The notes under the pieces are model-generated. The model made no database searches, was not told the DNA's origin, and saw only the letters and a list, made by a program, of their open reading frames with translations. Positions 8,357 to 16,977 of a stretch of DNA of 64,000 nucleotides are shown here, in pieces; the stretch's first letter is position 1, and every line of letters starts with the position of its first letter. The DNA comes from MedAcidi-G1 sp000817085 (GTDB lineage: Bacteria > Actinomycetota > Acidimicrobiia > Acidimicrobiales > MedAcidi-G1), in the NCBI GenBank assembly GCA_045568635.1, contig JBJLAO010000001.1:310001-374000 (forward strand), written 5' to 3'. The position numbers and the translations under genes were made by a program.

Positions 8357-9121
8357 GTGGAGCAAAAGTTGAATACAGATTTAAGCACTTCTACATCTTT
8401 GTCGTTTGACGACATAGGAATGATTTTCCCTGATGGTACAGAGGCTCTACAAAACATCTCTTTTGACCTCAGTAGAGGTGAGTTTGTAACAATCGTCGGA
8501 CCTTCAGGTTGCGGAAAGTCGACTTTATTGAAAATTGCCTCGGGTCTTCTTGAACCCACTAGTGGAACTGTGGAAGTCGATCGTGAGAGACTCGGTTACG
8601 TTTTTCAGGACGCCACCTTGCTTCCTTGGAGAACAGTTAGTAAGAACGTTGAACTTTTGGCAGAACTTCATGGGACAAGTCAACAAGAACGCAAGAAACT
8701 AGTTCAAGAGTCAATAGAGCTAGTTGGACTTGAGGGATTCGAGAACCATTATCCAAAATCTCTTTCAGGTGGTATGAAAATGAGATGCTCACTTGCTCGT
8801 TCTCTAACTCTCAAACCTCCTGTTTTTCTTTTTGATGAACCTTTTGGAGCGGTAGACGAAATCACACGCGAACATTTGAACGAAGAAACTCAACAACTTT
8901 TCAAACAAGAAGGTTTCGCTGGCTTGTTTATCACTCACTCAATTAGTGAGGCTGTTTTCATGTCAACCAAAGTGTTAGTAATGTCAGCAAGACCTGGGCG
9001 TTTAGTGGCTGAATTTGATATTCCTTTCGAATACCCAAGGAATCCAGATCTCAGATTTGATGCAGAATTCGCTGAGATGTGTGGAAAAGTTTCAGTCGAG
9101 TTAAGAGGATCGCACTCATGA
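8357..9121 (+). CDS. ABC transporter ATP-binding protein, NitT/TauT (SsuB/TauB)-like
   Basis: A complete 254-residue ABC ATPase: Walker A GPSGCGKST (48-56), Q-loop in YVFQDATLLPW, signature LSGGM, Walker B VFLFDEPFGAVD and H-loop ITHS. The LLPW after the Q-loop and the EPFGAVDEITRE stretch are typical of the nitrate/taurine/aliphatic-sulfonate branch, which also carries pyrimidine and thiamine-precursor importers. The start is a GTG at 8357; no in-frame ATG would keep the N-terminal strand. The permease start codon overlaps its stop (ATGA). No solute-binding protein gene lies nearby, so substrate specificity cannot be assigned; a nucleobase-like compound fits the surroundings. Confidence 0.92.
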   Translation: MEQKLNTDLSTSTSLSFDDIGMIFPDGTEALQNISFDLSRGEFVTIVGPSGCGKSTLLKIASGLLEPTSGTVEVDRERLGYVFQDATLLPWRTVSKNVELLAELHGTSQQERKKLVQESIELVGLEGFENHYPKSLSGGMKMRCSLARSLTLKPPVFLFDEPFGAVDEITREHLNEETQQLFKQEGFAGLFITHSISEAVFMSTKVLVMSARPGRLVAEFDIPFEYPRNPDLRFDAEFAEMCGKVSVELRGSHS

Positions 9122-9966
9122 ACATAAGCATAAAAAAAGAAGAATCTTCTGCAGCTGTCATGTCTCAACCTTCTCGAATACGAAAATATACTTCATCATT
9201 TTTACCCCCGTTAATATTAGGAGCAGGTGTAATCGGGCTTTGGTACTACATCTCATTTGGACTTTTAGAGGAAAAGCGACGCTTTCTCCTTAGGCCCATT
9301 CACAGCGTTATTGATGTTGGCTTTCTCGACGGCGACAACCGAACTGAGTCTCTTAAAGCGCTTTGGTCAAGCACAGAAGTAGCATTAATCGGTTTATCGA
9401 TAGCTATAAGCCTTGGTTTTATTCTTGCAATACTTATGAGTCAAGCAAAGTTTCTTGAACGAGCAATTTTTCCTTACATGGTAACCCTCCAAGCTATTCC
9501 TATTTTGGCGATCGTTCCGTTGATCTCATTCTGGTTCGGTACGGGTCAGAGGTCTCGGGTTGTTGTTTGTGTAATTATCGCTCTTTTTCCAATCATCGTA
9601 AATACCCTGTTTGGCCTACAATCCGCGGAAAGAGGGATGCACGATCTTTTTTCCCTCCACCACGCAAACAGATTTACGCGTCTTAGAAAATTGATGTTCC
9701 CAGCTGCGCTACCGGCTATTTTTGCAGGTCTACGAATATCTGCAGGTTTATCAGTAATTGGAGCAGTCGTTGGTGATTTCTTTTTTGGAAAAGGTGAAGC
9801 CGGAATTGGCCAAATGCTTAAAAAACATGCAAATAGGCTTAACGGTGAAGAACTCCTAGCGTGTGTAATTTTGTCTTCTGCTCTTGGAGTATTGGTTTTC
9901 TGGATATTTGGAGTACTTCAAGATAAAGCTGTAGGCAGATGGCATGAAGCGAACTCTGCTAGTTGA
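9118..9966 (+). CDS. ABC transporter permease, NitT/TauT (BPD_transp_1) type
   Basis: The ATG at 9118 overlaps the ATPase stop and follows a good ribosome binding site (AGAGGA at about 9104-9109), so it is preferred over the in-frame start at 9079. The 282-residue product has about six hydrophobic segments, the first within SSFLPPLILGAGVIGLWYYI. The cytoplasmic EAA-type loop that contacts the ATPase is seen near LMFPAALPAIFAGLRISAG. The C-terminus FFFGKGEAGIGQML is typical of SsuC/TauC-like permeases. It forms an importer core with the preceding ATPase. A binding protein must be encoded elsewhere or be shared. Confidence 0.9.
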   Translation: MNISIKKEESSAAVMSQPSRIRKYTSSFLPPLILGAGVIGLWYYISFGLLEEKRRFLLRPIHSVIDVGFLDGDNRTESLKALWSSTEVALIGLSIAISLGFILAILMSQAKFLERAIFPYMVTLQAIPILAIVPLISFWFGTGQRSRVVVCVIIALFPIIVNTLFGLQSAERGMHDLFSLHHANRFTRLRKLMFPAALPAIFAGLRISAGLSVIGAVVGDFFFGKGEAGIGQMLKKHANRLNGEELLACVILSSALGVLVFWIFGVLQDKAVGRWHEANSAS

Positions 9967-10006
9967 TAAATTTGCTTTAGAAGACCTTCGAGAAATGCTT
10001 AAAATT

Positions 10007-10438
10007 CTAAAAATCTGAGATCGCTACGACAGAAACTTCCATTTTCCAAGACTTTTGAGCGAGCTGCGATACAACTAGAAGAGTTGATGCAGATTGATGA
10101 GAACCAAAAGTTTCGTCACGGACGGACATCACCGTAGACAAATCCTGATCTGGCACTACATATGTAGTCACCAGCGCTATGTCATTAATATCCATAGAAG
10201 CTTCTTTAAGAATTGACCTTATATTTAGCCAAATTACTTCTGCTTGTTGACGAATACCATCTGGAACAGTTCCGTCTGATTTCACGGGGACAATTCCTGA
10301 GGTGTGCAAAATACGTGAAGAATTTTCAGCCATTACTGCGTGTTCGTATCTGGCAGAAGGAGGAGCTATTTCATTTGGATTAATAGGAACTAAGGGCACA
10401 ATAACGACGCTACTACGCTGAGACGATAACGTCGCCAA
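10007..10438 (-). CDS. RidA (YjgF/UK114) family protein
   Basis: RidA proteins hydrolyse reactive enamine/imine intermediates; RutC of the pyrimidine Rut pathway is a member. The core NPNEIAPPSARYEHAV, HTSGIVPV and QAEVIWLNIRSILKEAS resembles the family, although the canonical CVQVGNVPxG-type region is diverged. The longest form starts at TTG 10438, one base from the opposite gene's ATG at 10440. A GTG at 10399 gives the more usual short N-terminus MPLVPINPNEIAPP and may be the true start. It is head-to-head with an LLM monooxygenase and close to a deaminase, which fits a role in clearing aminoacrylate-like or imine products of ring opening. Confidence 0.8.
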   Translation of the reverse strand: MATLSSQRSSVVIVPLVPINPNEIAPPSARYEHAVMAENSSRILHTSGIVPVKSDGTVPDGIRQQAEVIWLNIRSILKEASMDINDIALVTTYVVPDQDLSTVMSVRDETFGSHQSASTLLVVSQLAQKSWKMEVSVVAISDF

Positions 10439-10439
10439 A

Positions 10440-11465
10440 ATGAACTCTAGAATCGCTCTTTATTTTCAAGATAAACACGAAATCGCATATGAGCTAGAAA
10501 TGGCCAAATATGCAGAGGAACGCGGAATAAAAGAAATCTGGCAAGCAGACACACGTTTAGCGCGTGATTGTGTAGTCATGATGAGCGCTCTTTTAACTGC
10601 AACAAAGAACGTTCGTATCGGTTCAGGAGTTTTACCTATTTGGACTCGTAACCCTGCAGTAATAGCTGCTACCTGGAGCACCATGTGGGAACTAGCTGGT
10701 CTCGATGAAACTAATCAAAGTCGGGTAATGCTAGGACTCGGTGCTTGGTGGGAACCTATTACTTCCAGAGTGGGTGAAGAAAGAAAAAAACCTCTTAAAG
10801 CAATGAGAGAAAATATTGAAGCGATTCGAGAACTCTTCACCATGGAAGAAGTCAGCTACTCGGGTGAATTTGTAAATCTAGACAGAATTAAACTGGACGT
10901 GGCATATGGCAACATAGAAGCCAGATCTATCCCTATTTACCTCGGTGCAACTGGTCCAAAAATGCTCGAACTGGCTGGTGAAATCTGTGATGGCGTAGTT
11001 CTTAACTACATCGTGACACCACAATACATCCGTGAAGCTGTAAAACTGATTTCGAATGGGGCTCAAAAATCTGGAAAGAGCTTAGAGCAAATTGATAGAC
11101 CTGAACTGTTGGTTTGTTCCCTTTCCGATGAAGATCCAAACGAGGCTATCCGTACAGGGAAATCACTTATCGCATACTACCTTGGGACCGAGCCCCACAT
11201 AATGAAGGCTAGTGGTGCCGATCCTGATCTAATTGAGCGAGTCAAAGAAGTGGTTGGTTGGCCAGCTACGGAAGCTGACTACCGTAAAGCTGCTGATCTG
11301 ATTCCAGACGATCTTGTCAAGTCTCTTATGGCTGCGGGCACAAGCAAACAATGCCGTGAAACCGTTGAAGAATATGTAGATGCCGGCGTAACTTGCCCTA
11401 TTCTTTATCCACTTATGGATGACATGGTTCCAGTTATTGATGCTTTCGCTAACTGGTCTATGTAA
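10440..11465 (+). CDS. LLM-class F420/flavin-dependent oxidoreductase (paralogue B1)
   Basis: The 341-residue LLM protein has landmarks IKEIWQADTRLARD, NVRIGSGVLPIWTRNPA, RVMLGLGAWWEP and IPIYLGATGPKMLELAGEICDGVVLN. The gene at 23616-24617 is a close paralogue, sharing WQADSRLVRD, IKIGSGVVDCWTRNPA, GIGAWWDP and IYIGATGMKMMELTGEIADGVVLNY. These are typical of Mer-like F420-dependent enzymes. Its stop overlaps the following amidohydrolase start by one base (TAATG), so the two are coupled; the paralogue is likewise coupled to an amidohydrolase. The repeated pairing suggests the two enzymes act in sequence on one substrate class. Confidence 0.9.
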   Translation: MNSRIALYFQDKHEIAYELEMAKYAEERGIKEIWQADTRLARDCVVMMSALLTATKNVRIGSGVLPIWTRNPAVIAATWSTMWELAGLDETNQSRVMLGLGAWWEPITSRVGEERKKPLKAMRENIEAIRELFTMEEVSYSGEFVNLDRIKLDVAYGNIEARSIPIYLGATGPKMLELAGEICDGVVLNYIVTPQYIREAVKLISNGAQKSGKSLEQIDRPELLVCSLSDEDPNEAIRTGKSLIAYYLGTEPHIMKASGADPDLIERVKEVVGWPATEADYRKAADLIPDDLVKSLMAAGTSKQCRETVEEYVDAGVTCPILYPLMDDMVPVIDAFANWSM

Positions 11466-12829
11466 TGCATTCGATACTCTTAGAGGGCCCAGCGATAGTA
11501 ACCGTTGATGACTCAAACTCTGTTTTAGATCCAGGTTGGATTTTTACAAAAAATGACGTGATCGAGAATATCGGCAAAGGTGAAGCGCCTAGAAATATCC
11601 GCAAGGAAGCGGATGAAATAATTGAAACTCCTGGCTCAGCGGTGATGCCAGGGATGGTAAATGGACACACACACCTTTTCCAAACTTTTTTCCGAGGACT
11701 GGCCGATGATAAACCTCTTCTTGATTGGCTCAAAGAATGCATCTGGCCAGGCGCTTCGGAGCTTGATGCAGAATCTGCAAAGGCAGCTGCGACATTGGGG
11801 TTGATAGAAAACCTCAGAGGCGGCGCTACTACCGTTGTCGACCATCAATATATTCATGTGGATCCACAAATAGATCATGCTGTTTGTCAGGCCGCATCTG
11901 AAGCCGGACTGAGATTTATATTGGCGAGTGGATGGGCAGACCGAAATTACCACCCACCCCTAACGGAGTCAGCTAAAGAAGTTGTAAGTCGCATAAGATC
12001 CGTGCATGAAAAATGGCATGGTGCCGAGAATAATCGAATTCAAGTAGGTTTAGCACCTTTGATCCCATGGGGCTGTTCAGACAGTGCAATGACTGAGACT
12101 GTCACTGCAACAAGGTCATGGGGTGGTTCAACACATCTTCACTGTGCCGAAACAGCAATTGAAGTGGAAATGAATATTGAAGAGCGTGGCCTCAGACATG
12201 TTCATTGGCTTGAATCATTAGGACTTTTGGGTCCTGACATTCAACTTGCACATTCCATTTGGCTAGACGAAGATGAAATTGATTTGATATCGAAACGTGG
12301 AGCTTCAGTTGTTCATTGTCCAGTGTCAAATATGTATCTGGCTTCCGGAGTAGCAAAAATTAAAGAAATGCTCGATCGTGGCATCACTGTTGCTTTAGCA
12401 ACTGATGGACCAGGAAGTAACAATCGACAGGATATGTTCGAAACGTGCAAAGCAACTGTTTTACTACAAAAAGTTGATCGATTAGATGCAAGTGTCTTAC
12501 AACCAGAAGAAGTGCTTCATTTGGCTTGTCGGCATGGTGCTCGCTTAGTAGGTAAAGAAAAAGAAATAGGATCGCTGGAGATCGGCAAAAAAGCAGACCT
12601 AATAGTCATTGACTTAATGACTGCTTTCTCTGCACCAGTACATAAAGTGGCGTCTGCAATAGTTTATTGCGCTACCCCCAGAGATGTTACTCACGTGATG
12701 GTTGACGGAAAATTTTTAATTAAAGACAGGGATATTACTTTCACTAATGAGAAAAAAGCTATAGCCAGAGCAACCAAATGTGCAGAAAAGGTCTTCCAGA
12801 AAGCTAATATCCCCTCTCGACTGCTTTAA
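11465..12829 (+). CDS. ATZ/TRZ-type amidohydrolase (aminohydrolase on N-heterocycles)
   Basis: A full-length 454-residue metal-dependent hydrolase with a composite beta domain and barrel. The HxH motif is in MPGMVNGHTHLF (H68, H70), the third His in GSTHLHCAE, the fourth in LAHSIWLDE and the metal Asp in ALATDGPGSNN. The family includes guanine, 8-oxoguanine and S-adenosylhomocysteine deaminases and triazine hydrolases. FQTFFRGLADDKPLLDWLKECIWP after HxH is typical of the ATZ/TRZ group. It is translationally coupled to LLM paralogue B1. A heterocyclic amine is the likely substrate; the exact base cannot be assigned. Confidence 0.87.
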   Translation: MHSILLEGPAIVTVDDSNSVLDPGWIFTKNDVIENIGKGEAPRNIRKEADEIIETPGSAVMPGMVNGHTHLFQTFFRGLADDKPLLDWLKECIWPGASELDAESAKAAATLGLIENLRGGATTVVDHQYIHVDPQIDHAVCQAASEAGLRFILASGWADRNYHPPLTESAKEVVSRIRSVHEKWHGAENNRIQVGLAPLIPWGCSDSAMTETVTATRSWGGSTHLHCAETAIEVEMNIEERGLRHVHWLESLGLLGPDIQLAHSIWLDEDEIDLISKRGASVVHCPVSNMYLASGVAKIKEMLDRGITVALATDGPGSNNRQDMFETCKATVLLQKVDRLDASVLQPEEVLHLACRHGARLVGKEKEIGSLEIGKKADLIVIDLMTAFSAPVHKVASAIVYCATPRDVTHVMVDGKFLIKDRDITFTNEKKAIARATKCAEKVFQKANIPSRLL

Positions 12830-12841
12830 CTTAATCTGCTA

Positions 12842-13174
12842 TTAGTCATTGGAACCGTCAGCTTGCAATTCGACTGTATATGACCAAAGCTCGGCTGTTA
12901 ATGGCAGAGGTTCTGGGTGTTCATTTGCAGCTTCCATAGCTGAACGGTGTCCTTCCGCAAAATCTGGTGACTGAACCCAAGCTATAAAATCGTCTTCACT
13001 ATCCCAGCGTGTAACTACTAACCATGTTTCACGTTCATCTGTAGGCCGCATCAATTCAAAACCTTGGAATCCTTCTCTTCCATCTACTGCTTTTATTCTT
13101 TCGGCAAAACGTCGAGCTACTTCATCCCCCAGGTCTTTTGGGACAGTTATTGCATTAATTTTTATAACTGACAT
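12842..13174 (-). CDS. Heme-degrading monooxygenase, MhuD/IsdG-like (ABM domain)
   Basis: The 110-residue product from the ATG at 13174 closely resembles mycobacterial MhuD: SVIKINAITVP at the N-terminus, then REGFQGFELMRP and FIAWVQSPDFAEGH. The residues important in MhuD are present: Asn7, Trp66 and a His at 76 (75 in MhuD). MhuD opens heme to mycobilins while releasing iron. A longer reading frame to 13282 exists, but its first 36 residues are unlike the family. It lies alone, convergent with the preceding amidohydrolase and divergent from the FAD subunit gene. It probably serves iron acquisition rather than the neighbouring catabolism, although small ABM monooxygenases with other substrates exist. 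Confidence 0.85.
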   Translation of the reverse strand: MSVIKINAITVPKDLGDEVARRFAERIKAVDGREGFQGFELMRPTDERETWLVVTRWDSEDDFIAWVQSPDFAEGHRSAMEAANEHPEPLPLTAELWSYTVELQADGSND

Positions 13175-13310
13175 CTTTGCCTTTCTGCTATTAATTAGGT
13201 GAAATGGGTTTCTGGAGTTCACCTTAGGTCTTCTGACGTTGAGAATCTTTAAGTTCCTGATAATTTCTTCTTGGAGTAACATGTATATCTGAGAATCAGA
13301 ATTGGATTTA

Positions 13311-14054
13311 ATGACAAAAATAATTTCATATCAGAGACCTGAAAATCTTGAAGAAGCACTAAGTCTTATTTCCCAAGACAAACACGTTCCGCTAGCAGGT
13401 GGGACTCAATTAAATACTAATGAAGATACGGAACCTCTTCATCTAGTAGATCTTCAAAGTCTCGCTTTGAAAGGAATTGCTAGCTCGAATGGGAAATTGA
13501 AAATAGGTTCCATGACAACACTTCACGAAATAATGAAAAATTCCGATTGTCCTGATTTAATTCGACTTTCTTCACGTTCTGAATTACCTAGCACTTTGAG
13601 AACTCTGGCAACTATTGGAGGAACGATCGCTAGCGGTGATTCTGATAGCCAACTGATAGCAAGTCTCTTAGTTCACGATGCTGAAGTCACGATTCTCAAC
13701 TCTTCTGATGGGGAATTAAGTGTTCCTCTTCAAGAAGTTCTAATTAAACCAGAAGGTCTAGAGTCAGAATTAATTATATCTATTGATATAGCAACCGATG
13801 GAAAGTCCCTACTAGAAGCAACTGGAAGAACTCCGGCTGATACGCCTATTGTTTCGGTTGCTGCAAGACGTTGCTCTGATGGTGACCGAATGGCTGTTAC
13901 TGGAGTTGCTCCAACTCCAGTTCTTGTGGACCCAGAGAATCCGACAGTTTCATTGCAACCTCCTAGTGATTTCCGCGGAGATTCGGAATACAGAATACAT
14001 CTAGTGAAAATTCTTGCTTCACGGGCTCTTGATTTACTGAACGGTGAGAAATAA
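13311..14054 (+). CDS. FAD-binding subunit of a molybdenum hydroxylase, YgfM-like
   Basis: The 247-residue protein resembles the FAD (CoxM/YgfM) subunit of xanthine-dehydrogenase-type enzymes: N-terminal SYQRPENLEEALSLI, FAD-binding VPLAGGTQLN (30-40) and the second FAD loop LATIGGTIASGDSDS. It is shorter than usual (about 280-290 in CoxM) but close to E. coli YgfM as I recall it. The customary RN before GTIGG is replaced by TLA, so FAD affinity is uncertain. The ATG at 13311 is preferred to the TTG at 13302. It opens an eight-gene operon and overlaps the hydroxylase gene by one base, which marks it as that enzyme's partner. Confidence 0.82.
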   Translation: MTKIISYQRPENLEEALSLISQDKHVPLAGGTQLNTNEDTEPLHLVDLQSLALKGIASSNGKLKIGSMTTLHEIMKNSDCPDLIRLSSRSELPSTLRTLATIGGTIASGDSDSQLIASLLVHDAEVTILNSSDGELSVPLQEVLIKPEGLESELIISIDIATDGKSLLEATGRTPADTPIVSVAARRCSDGDRMAVTGVAPTPVLVDPENPTVSLQPPSDFRGDSEYRIHLVKILASRALDLLNGEK

Positions 14055-16975
14055 TGCAGATTAATATTGAACTTAACGGTCAAGAGACGGCAATCGAATG
14101 TGAGGCTCACGAAACCTTATTGATGGTTCTTAGACGTGAAGGCATGTCAAGCGTTCGCTTCGGTTCTTCAACTGGGGAAACCGGAGCTTCAGCTGTTCTT
14201 TTCGACGATCTGCTCGCAAGTAGCGAAGTAATCCTTGCAGCCCAAGCAAACGGGCATTCAGTGGTAACACTTGAATCTCTAAATACAGACTCTTCCCTCC
14301 ACCCTGTTCAGGCAGCTTTTGCAGCAACTGGTGCTATGCAATCGGGCTACTCAGTGGGAGCAATGATTCTTGGCACTCTTCAATTATTGAAAGAAACCCC
14401 CGATCCAAGTGAAATTGAAATACGCGACATGCTTTCAGGGATTCTTGATCGAGAAACTGCATATGTAAAACCTGTAGCAGCAGTTAAGCAAGCTGCAGCG
14501 GTTCTTCGTGGAGAGGAACCAGAACCATTTAGACCTTTGATACTCAAACCTATGACTGATGGAGTCAACGCTGTCGAAGTAGATCCAGACGATTCCCCTC
14601 CTGAGGCTTCAGATGCCATCCCAAGGTTGATTCCTTCTTCAGAAGTTCCCTCAACTTCAGTGGTAGGGCAACCAGAAGTCAAGGTAGATGCAGTTCGATT
14701 GGTGAAAGGAAACCCAGCGTTTACCGCCGATTTTGACATTCGAGGTTTACTTCATGCAAAGGTTCTTAGGAGCCCACACGCTCATGCGAGAATCACCTCA
14801 ATAGATGATTCTGAAGCACTCGCAATTCCAGGGGTTCACGCCGTCATACACCACGAGAACATTAATCGAATTAAATATGCTTCAGGAGGTCAGTCTTATC
14901 CGAATCCTAAGCCTCACGACCAAGTTAGTTTTGATAACAAGGTTAGACATGTAGGTGATCGTGTGGCTGCAGTAGCGGCTGAAACCCCACAAATAGCTGA
15001 AGAAGCTTGCGCTCTAATAAAGGTCGAGTACGAAGTTTTACCAGCAGTCTTTGATGAATTGGAAGCTGGAAATCCCGATGCTCCGGTGATTCATGATGAA
15101 GTTGACACTGTAGACATTGCCGACAGAGACCGAAATCTGGTTCATCAAATATTTGCTGAAAGAGGTGACGTAGATTCCGCTCTACAAAATGCTGATCGGA
15201 CGTATGAACAGACTTTTCGAGTTCATCAAGTTCAACCGGCGCCTATAGAGCCTCATATTTCTACAGCTTGGCTCGATAGCGATGAACGTCTGGTCGTTAG
15301 AACCGCCACACAAGTGCCATTTCACACACGTCGCATGCTTGCACCTTTAGTTGGAATGGATATTAAAGATGTCAGAATTATCAAACCGCGAATTGGCGGT
15401 GGCTTTGGCGCTAAACAAGAAATGCTTATCGAAGATATTGTCGCCCACTTAGCTATAGCCACTAGGCAACCAGTCCAACTCGAGTTGACCAGAGCGGAAG
15501 AATTTTATGCAAGCAGAACTCGACACCCGCAAACACTTACTTACAGAACAGGCGTTGATTCGGAAGGGAATCTTGTTGCTCAAGAACTAAAACTAGTTGG
15601 CAATACAGGACCTTACGGAACTCATGGTTACACCGTGCAGACAGTCGCTGGCCTTAGAGGTCTTTCCTCTTACAACTGTGATAACAAACGTTTCGATTGT
15701 GATGTCATGTACACAAACATTCCTGTGCCAGGAGCGTATAGAGGATACGGAGCACCTCAAGCTCTCTTCGGTTTAGAAGCTCATATGGAAGATATTGCAC
15801 TTGATTTGGGAATGGATCCTATTGAATTCCGGAGACAGAATTGGGTGAAGGTCGGAGATGAAATGAACATTGCTCCGCACTTGGGTGAACAAGGAACAAC
15901 AGAAGAAGAACTCGATGAATATCCGAAAGTTATGTCTAACGGAATCGAAGAGTGTGTCGCTCAAGGAAGTCGTGCGATTGGTTGGCATCGCAGGCATGAT
16001 GAGTCTTGGAAAAATCCCGTTGATAGAACACATATCAGGAGAGGGCTTGGATTTGCGTTTTGCATGCATGGAACATCTATTCCTTTTCTGGATATGGGGG
16101 GATGCAGCATAAAACTAAATGATGATGGCTCATTCAATATGCTTGTGGGTGCTACGGACTTAGGCACTGGAGCAGACACTGTTCTTGGTCAGATAGCCGC
16201 AGAAGTTCTAGGAGTGCCTTTAGAAGATATAAGGGTTTACTCTTCTGACACTGATGTTACTCCTTTTGATACGGGTGCTTACGCTTCAAGTACAACCTAC
16301 ATTTCTGGCACCGCTGCTAAAAAAGCTGCAGATGTTGTGCGTACCAGACTAAAAGAACGTGCAGCTATGTTGCTTGATATAGAAATCCCCTGTTCTATTG
16401 AATTGCGTGACAGGCGGGCCTGGGCGCCTGATGGTCGTTCAGTAAGTCTTGAAGAAATTGCTCTGGATTCTTTGCATTTGAATGAACAAGAACAAATTAT
16501 GGGAACTGGTTCGCATGTGTCGCCTGATTGTCCTCCTCCTTTTGCTGCACAATTTGTTGAGATCGAAATCGATATTGAAACTGGTCAGATTGAAATAATA
16601 AAAATGGTCATGGCAGTGGACTGTGGTGTGGCTATTAATCCCGTGACCGCAAGTGGTCAAGTAGAAGGTGGAATGCTTCAAGCCTTGGGTTATGCACATT
16701 GTGAGGAAATTGTTCTTGATGATAAAGGGGCAATGGTAAATCCTTCATTCGGACCTTATCGAATTTACAGAGCGGACGAAATGCCTAAAACTGAAGTGTT
16801 TTTAGTTCAGACAATGGAGGACAGTGGGCCTTTCGGAGCGAAAGCGGTTGCAGAGATACCTAAAGATGGTGTGGCACCTGCCGTAAGAAATGCGATTCTC
16901 AACGCTACTGGAGTCCGAATAGACGAACTTCCTTTTACACCTGAACGCGTTCATCGAGCGCTTAAAGGAAACTAG
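14054..16975 (+). CDS. Molybdenum hydroxylase, XdhD-like fusion with a cysteine-free ferredoxin domain
   Basis: The 973-residue fusion has an N-terminal [2Fe-2S] ferredoxin/helical domain (1-160), a Pro/Glu-rich linker (160-215) and the molybdopterin subunit. The Mo part is intact: IGGGFGAKQE, VPGAYRGYGAPQ, DLGTGADTVLGQ, DTDVTPFDTGAYAS and the catalytic-Glu segment GPFGAKAVAEIP. In contrast, all eight cluster cysteines are gone: S38, T43 and S46 replace the first motif, E58 about fits the fourth ligand, S97 and S100 replace QCGFC, and D132 and E134 replace CRC. The fold around them is kept. From memory, E. coli XdhD also has a cysteine-poor domain, so this may be a family trait. It probably hydroxylates a purine or similar ring. 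YqeB and YqeC downstream suggest a selenium-containing cofactor. Confidence 0.88.
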   Translation: MQINIELNGQETAIECEAHETLLMVLRREGMSSVRFGSSTGETGASAVLFDDLLASSEVILAAQANGHSVVTLESLNTDSSLHPVQAAFAATGAMQSGYSVGAMILGTLQLLKETPDPSEIEIRDMLSGILDRETAYVKPVAAVKQAAAVLRGEEPEPFRPLILKPMTDGVNAVEVDPDDSPPEASDAIPRLIPSSEVPSTSVVGQPEVKVDAVRLVKGNPAFTADFDIRGLLHAKVLRSPHAHARITSIDDSEALAIPGVHAVIHHENINRIKYASGGQSYPNPKPHDQVSFDNKVRHVGDRVAAVAAETPQIAEEACALIKVEYEVLPAVFDELEAGNPDAPVIHDEVDTVDIADRDRNLVHQIFAERGDVDSALQNADRTYEQTFRVHQVQPAPIEPHISTAWLDSDERLVVRTATQVPFHTRRMLAPLVGMDIKDVRIIKPRIGGGFGAKQEMLIEDIVAHLAIATRQPVQLELTRAEEFYASRTRHPQTLTYRTGVDSEGNLVAQELKLVGNTGPYGTHGYTVQTVAGLRGLSSYNCDNKRFDCDVMYTNIPVPGAYRGYGAPQALFGLEAHMEDIALDLGMDPIEFRRQNWVKVGDEMNIAPHLGEQGTTEEELDEYPKVMSNGIEECVAQGSRAIGWHRRHDESWKNPVDRTHIRRGLGFAFCMHGTSIPFLDMGGCSIKLNDDGSFNMLVGATDLGTGADTVLGQIAAEVLGVPLEDIRVYSSDTDVTPFDTGAYASSTTYISGTAAKKAADVVRTRLKERAAMLLDIEIPCSIELRDRRAWAPDGRSVSLEEIALDSLHLNEQEQIMGTGSHVSPDCPPPFAAQFVEIEIDIETGQIEIIKMVMAVDCGVAINPVTASGQVEGGMLQALGYAHCEEIVLDDKGAMVNPSFGPYRIYRADEMPKTEVFLVQTMEDSGPFGAKAVAEIPKDGVAPAVRNAILNATGVRIDELPFTPERVHRALKGN

Positions 16976-16977
16976 AA

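Noticed and set aside
14054..16975. Sequencing error or frameshift as the reason for the missing cysteines
   Set aside because: The frame is intact, the losses are eight separate substitutions at ligand positions, and the residues around them are conserved.
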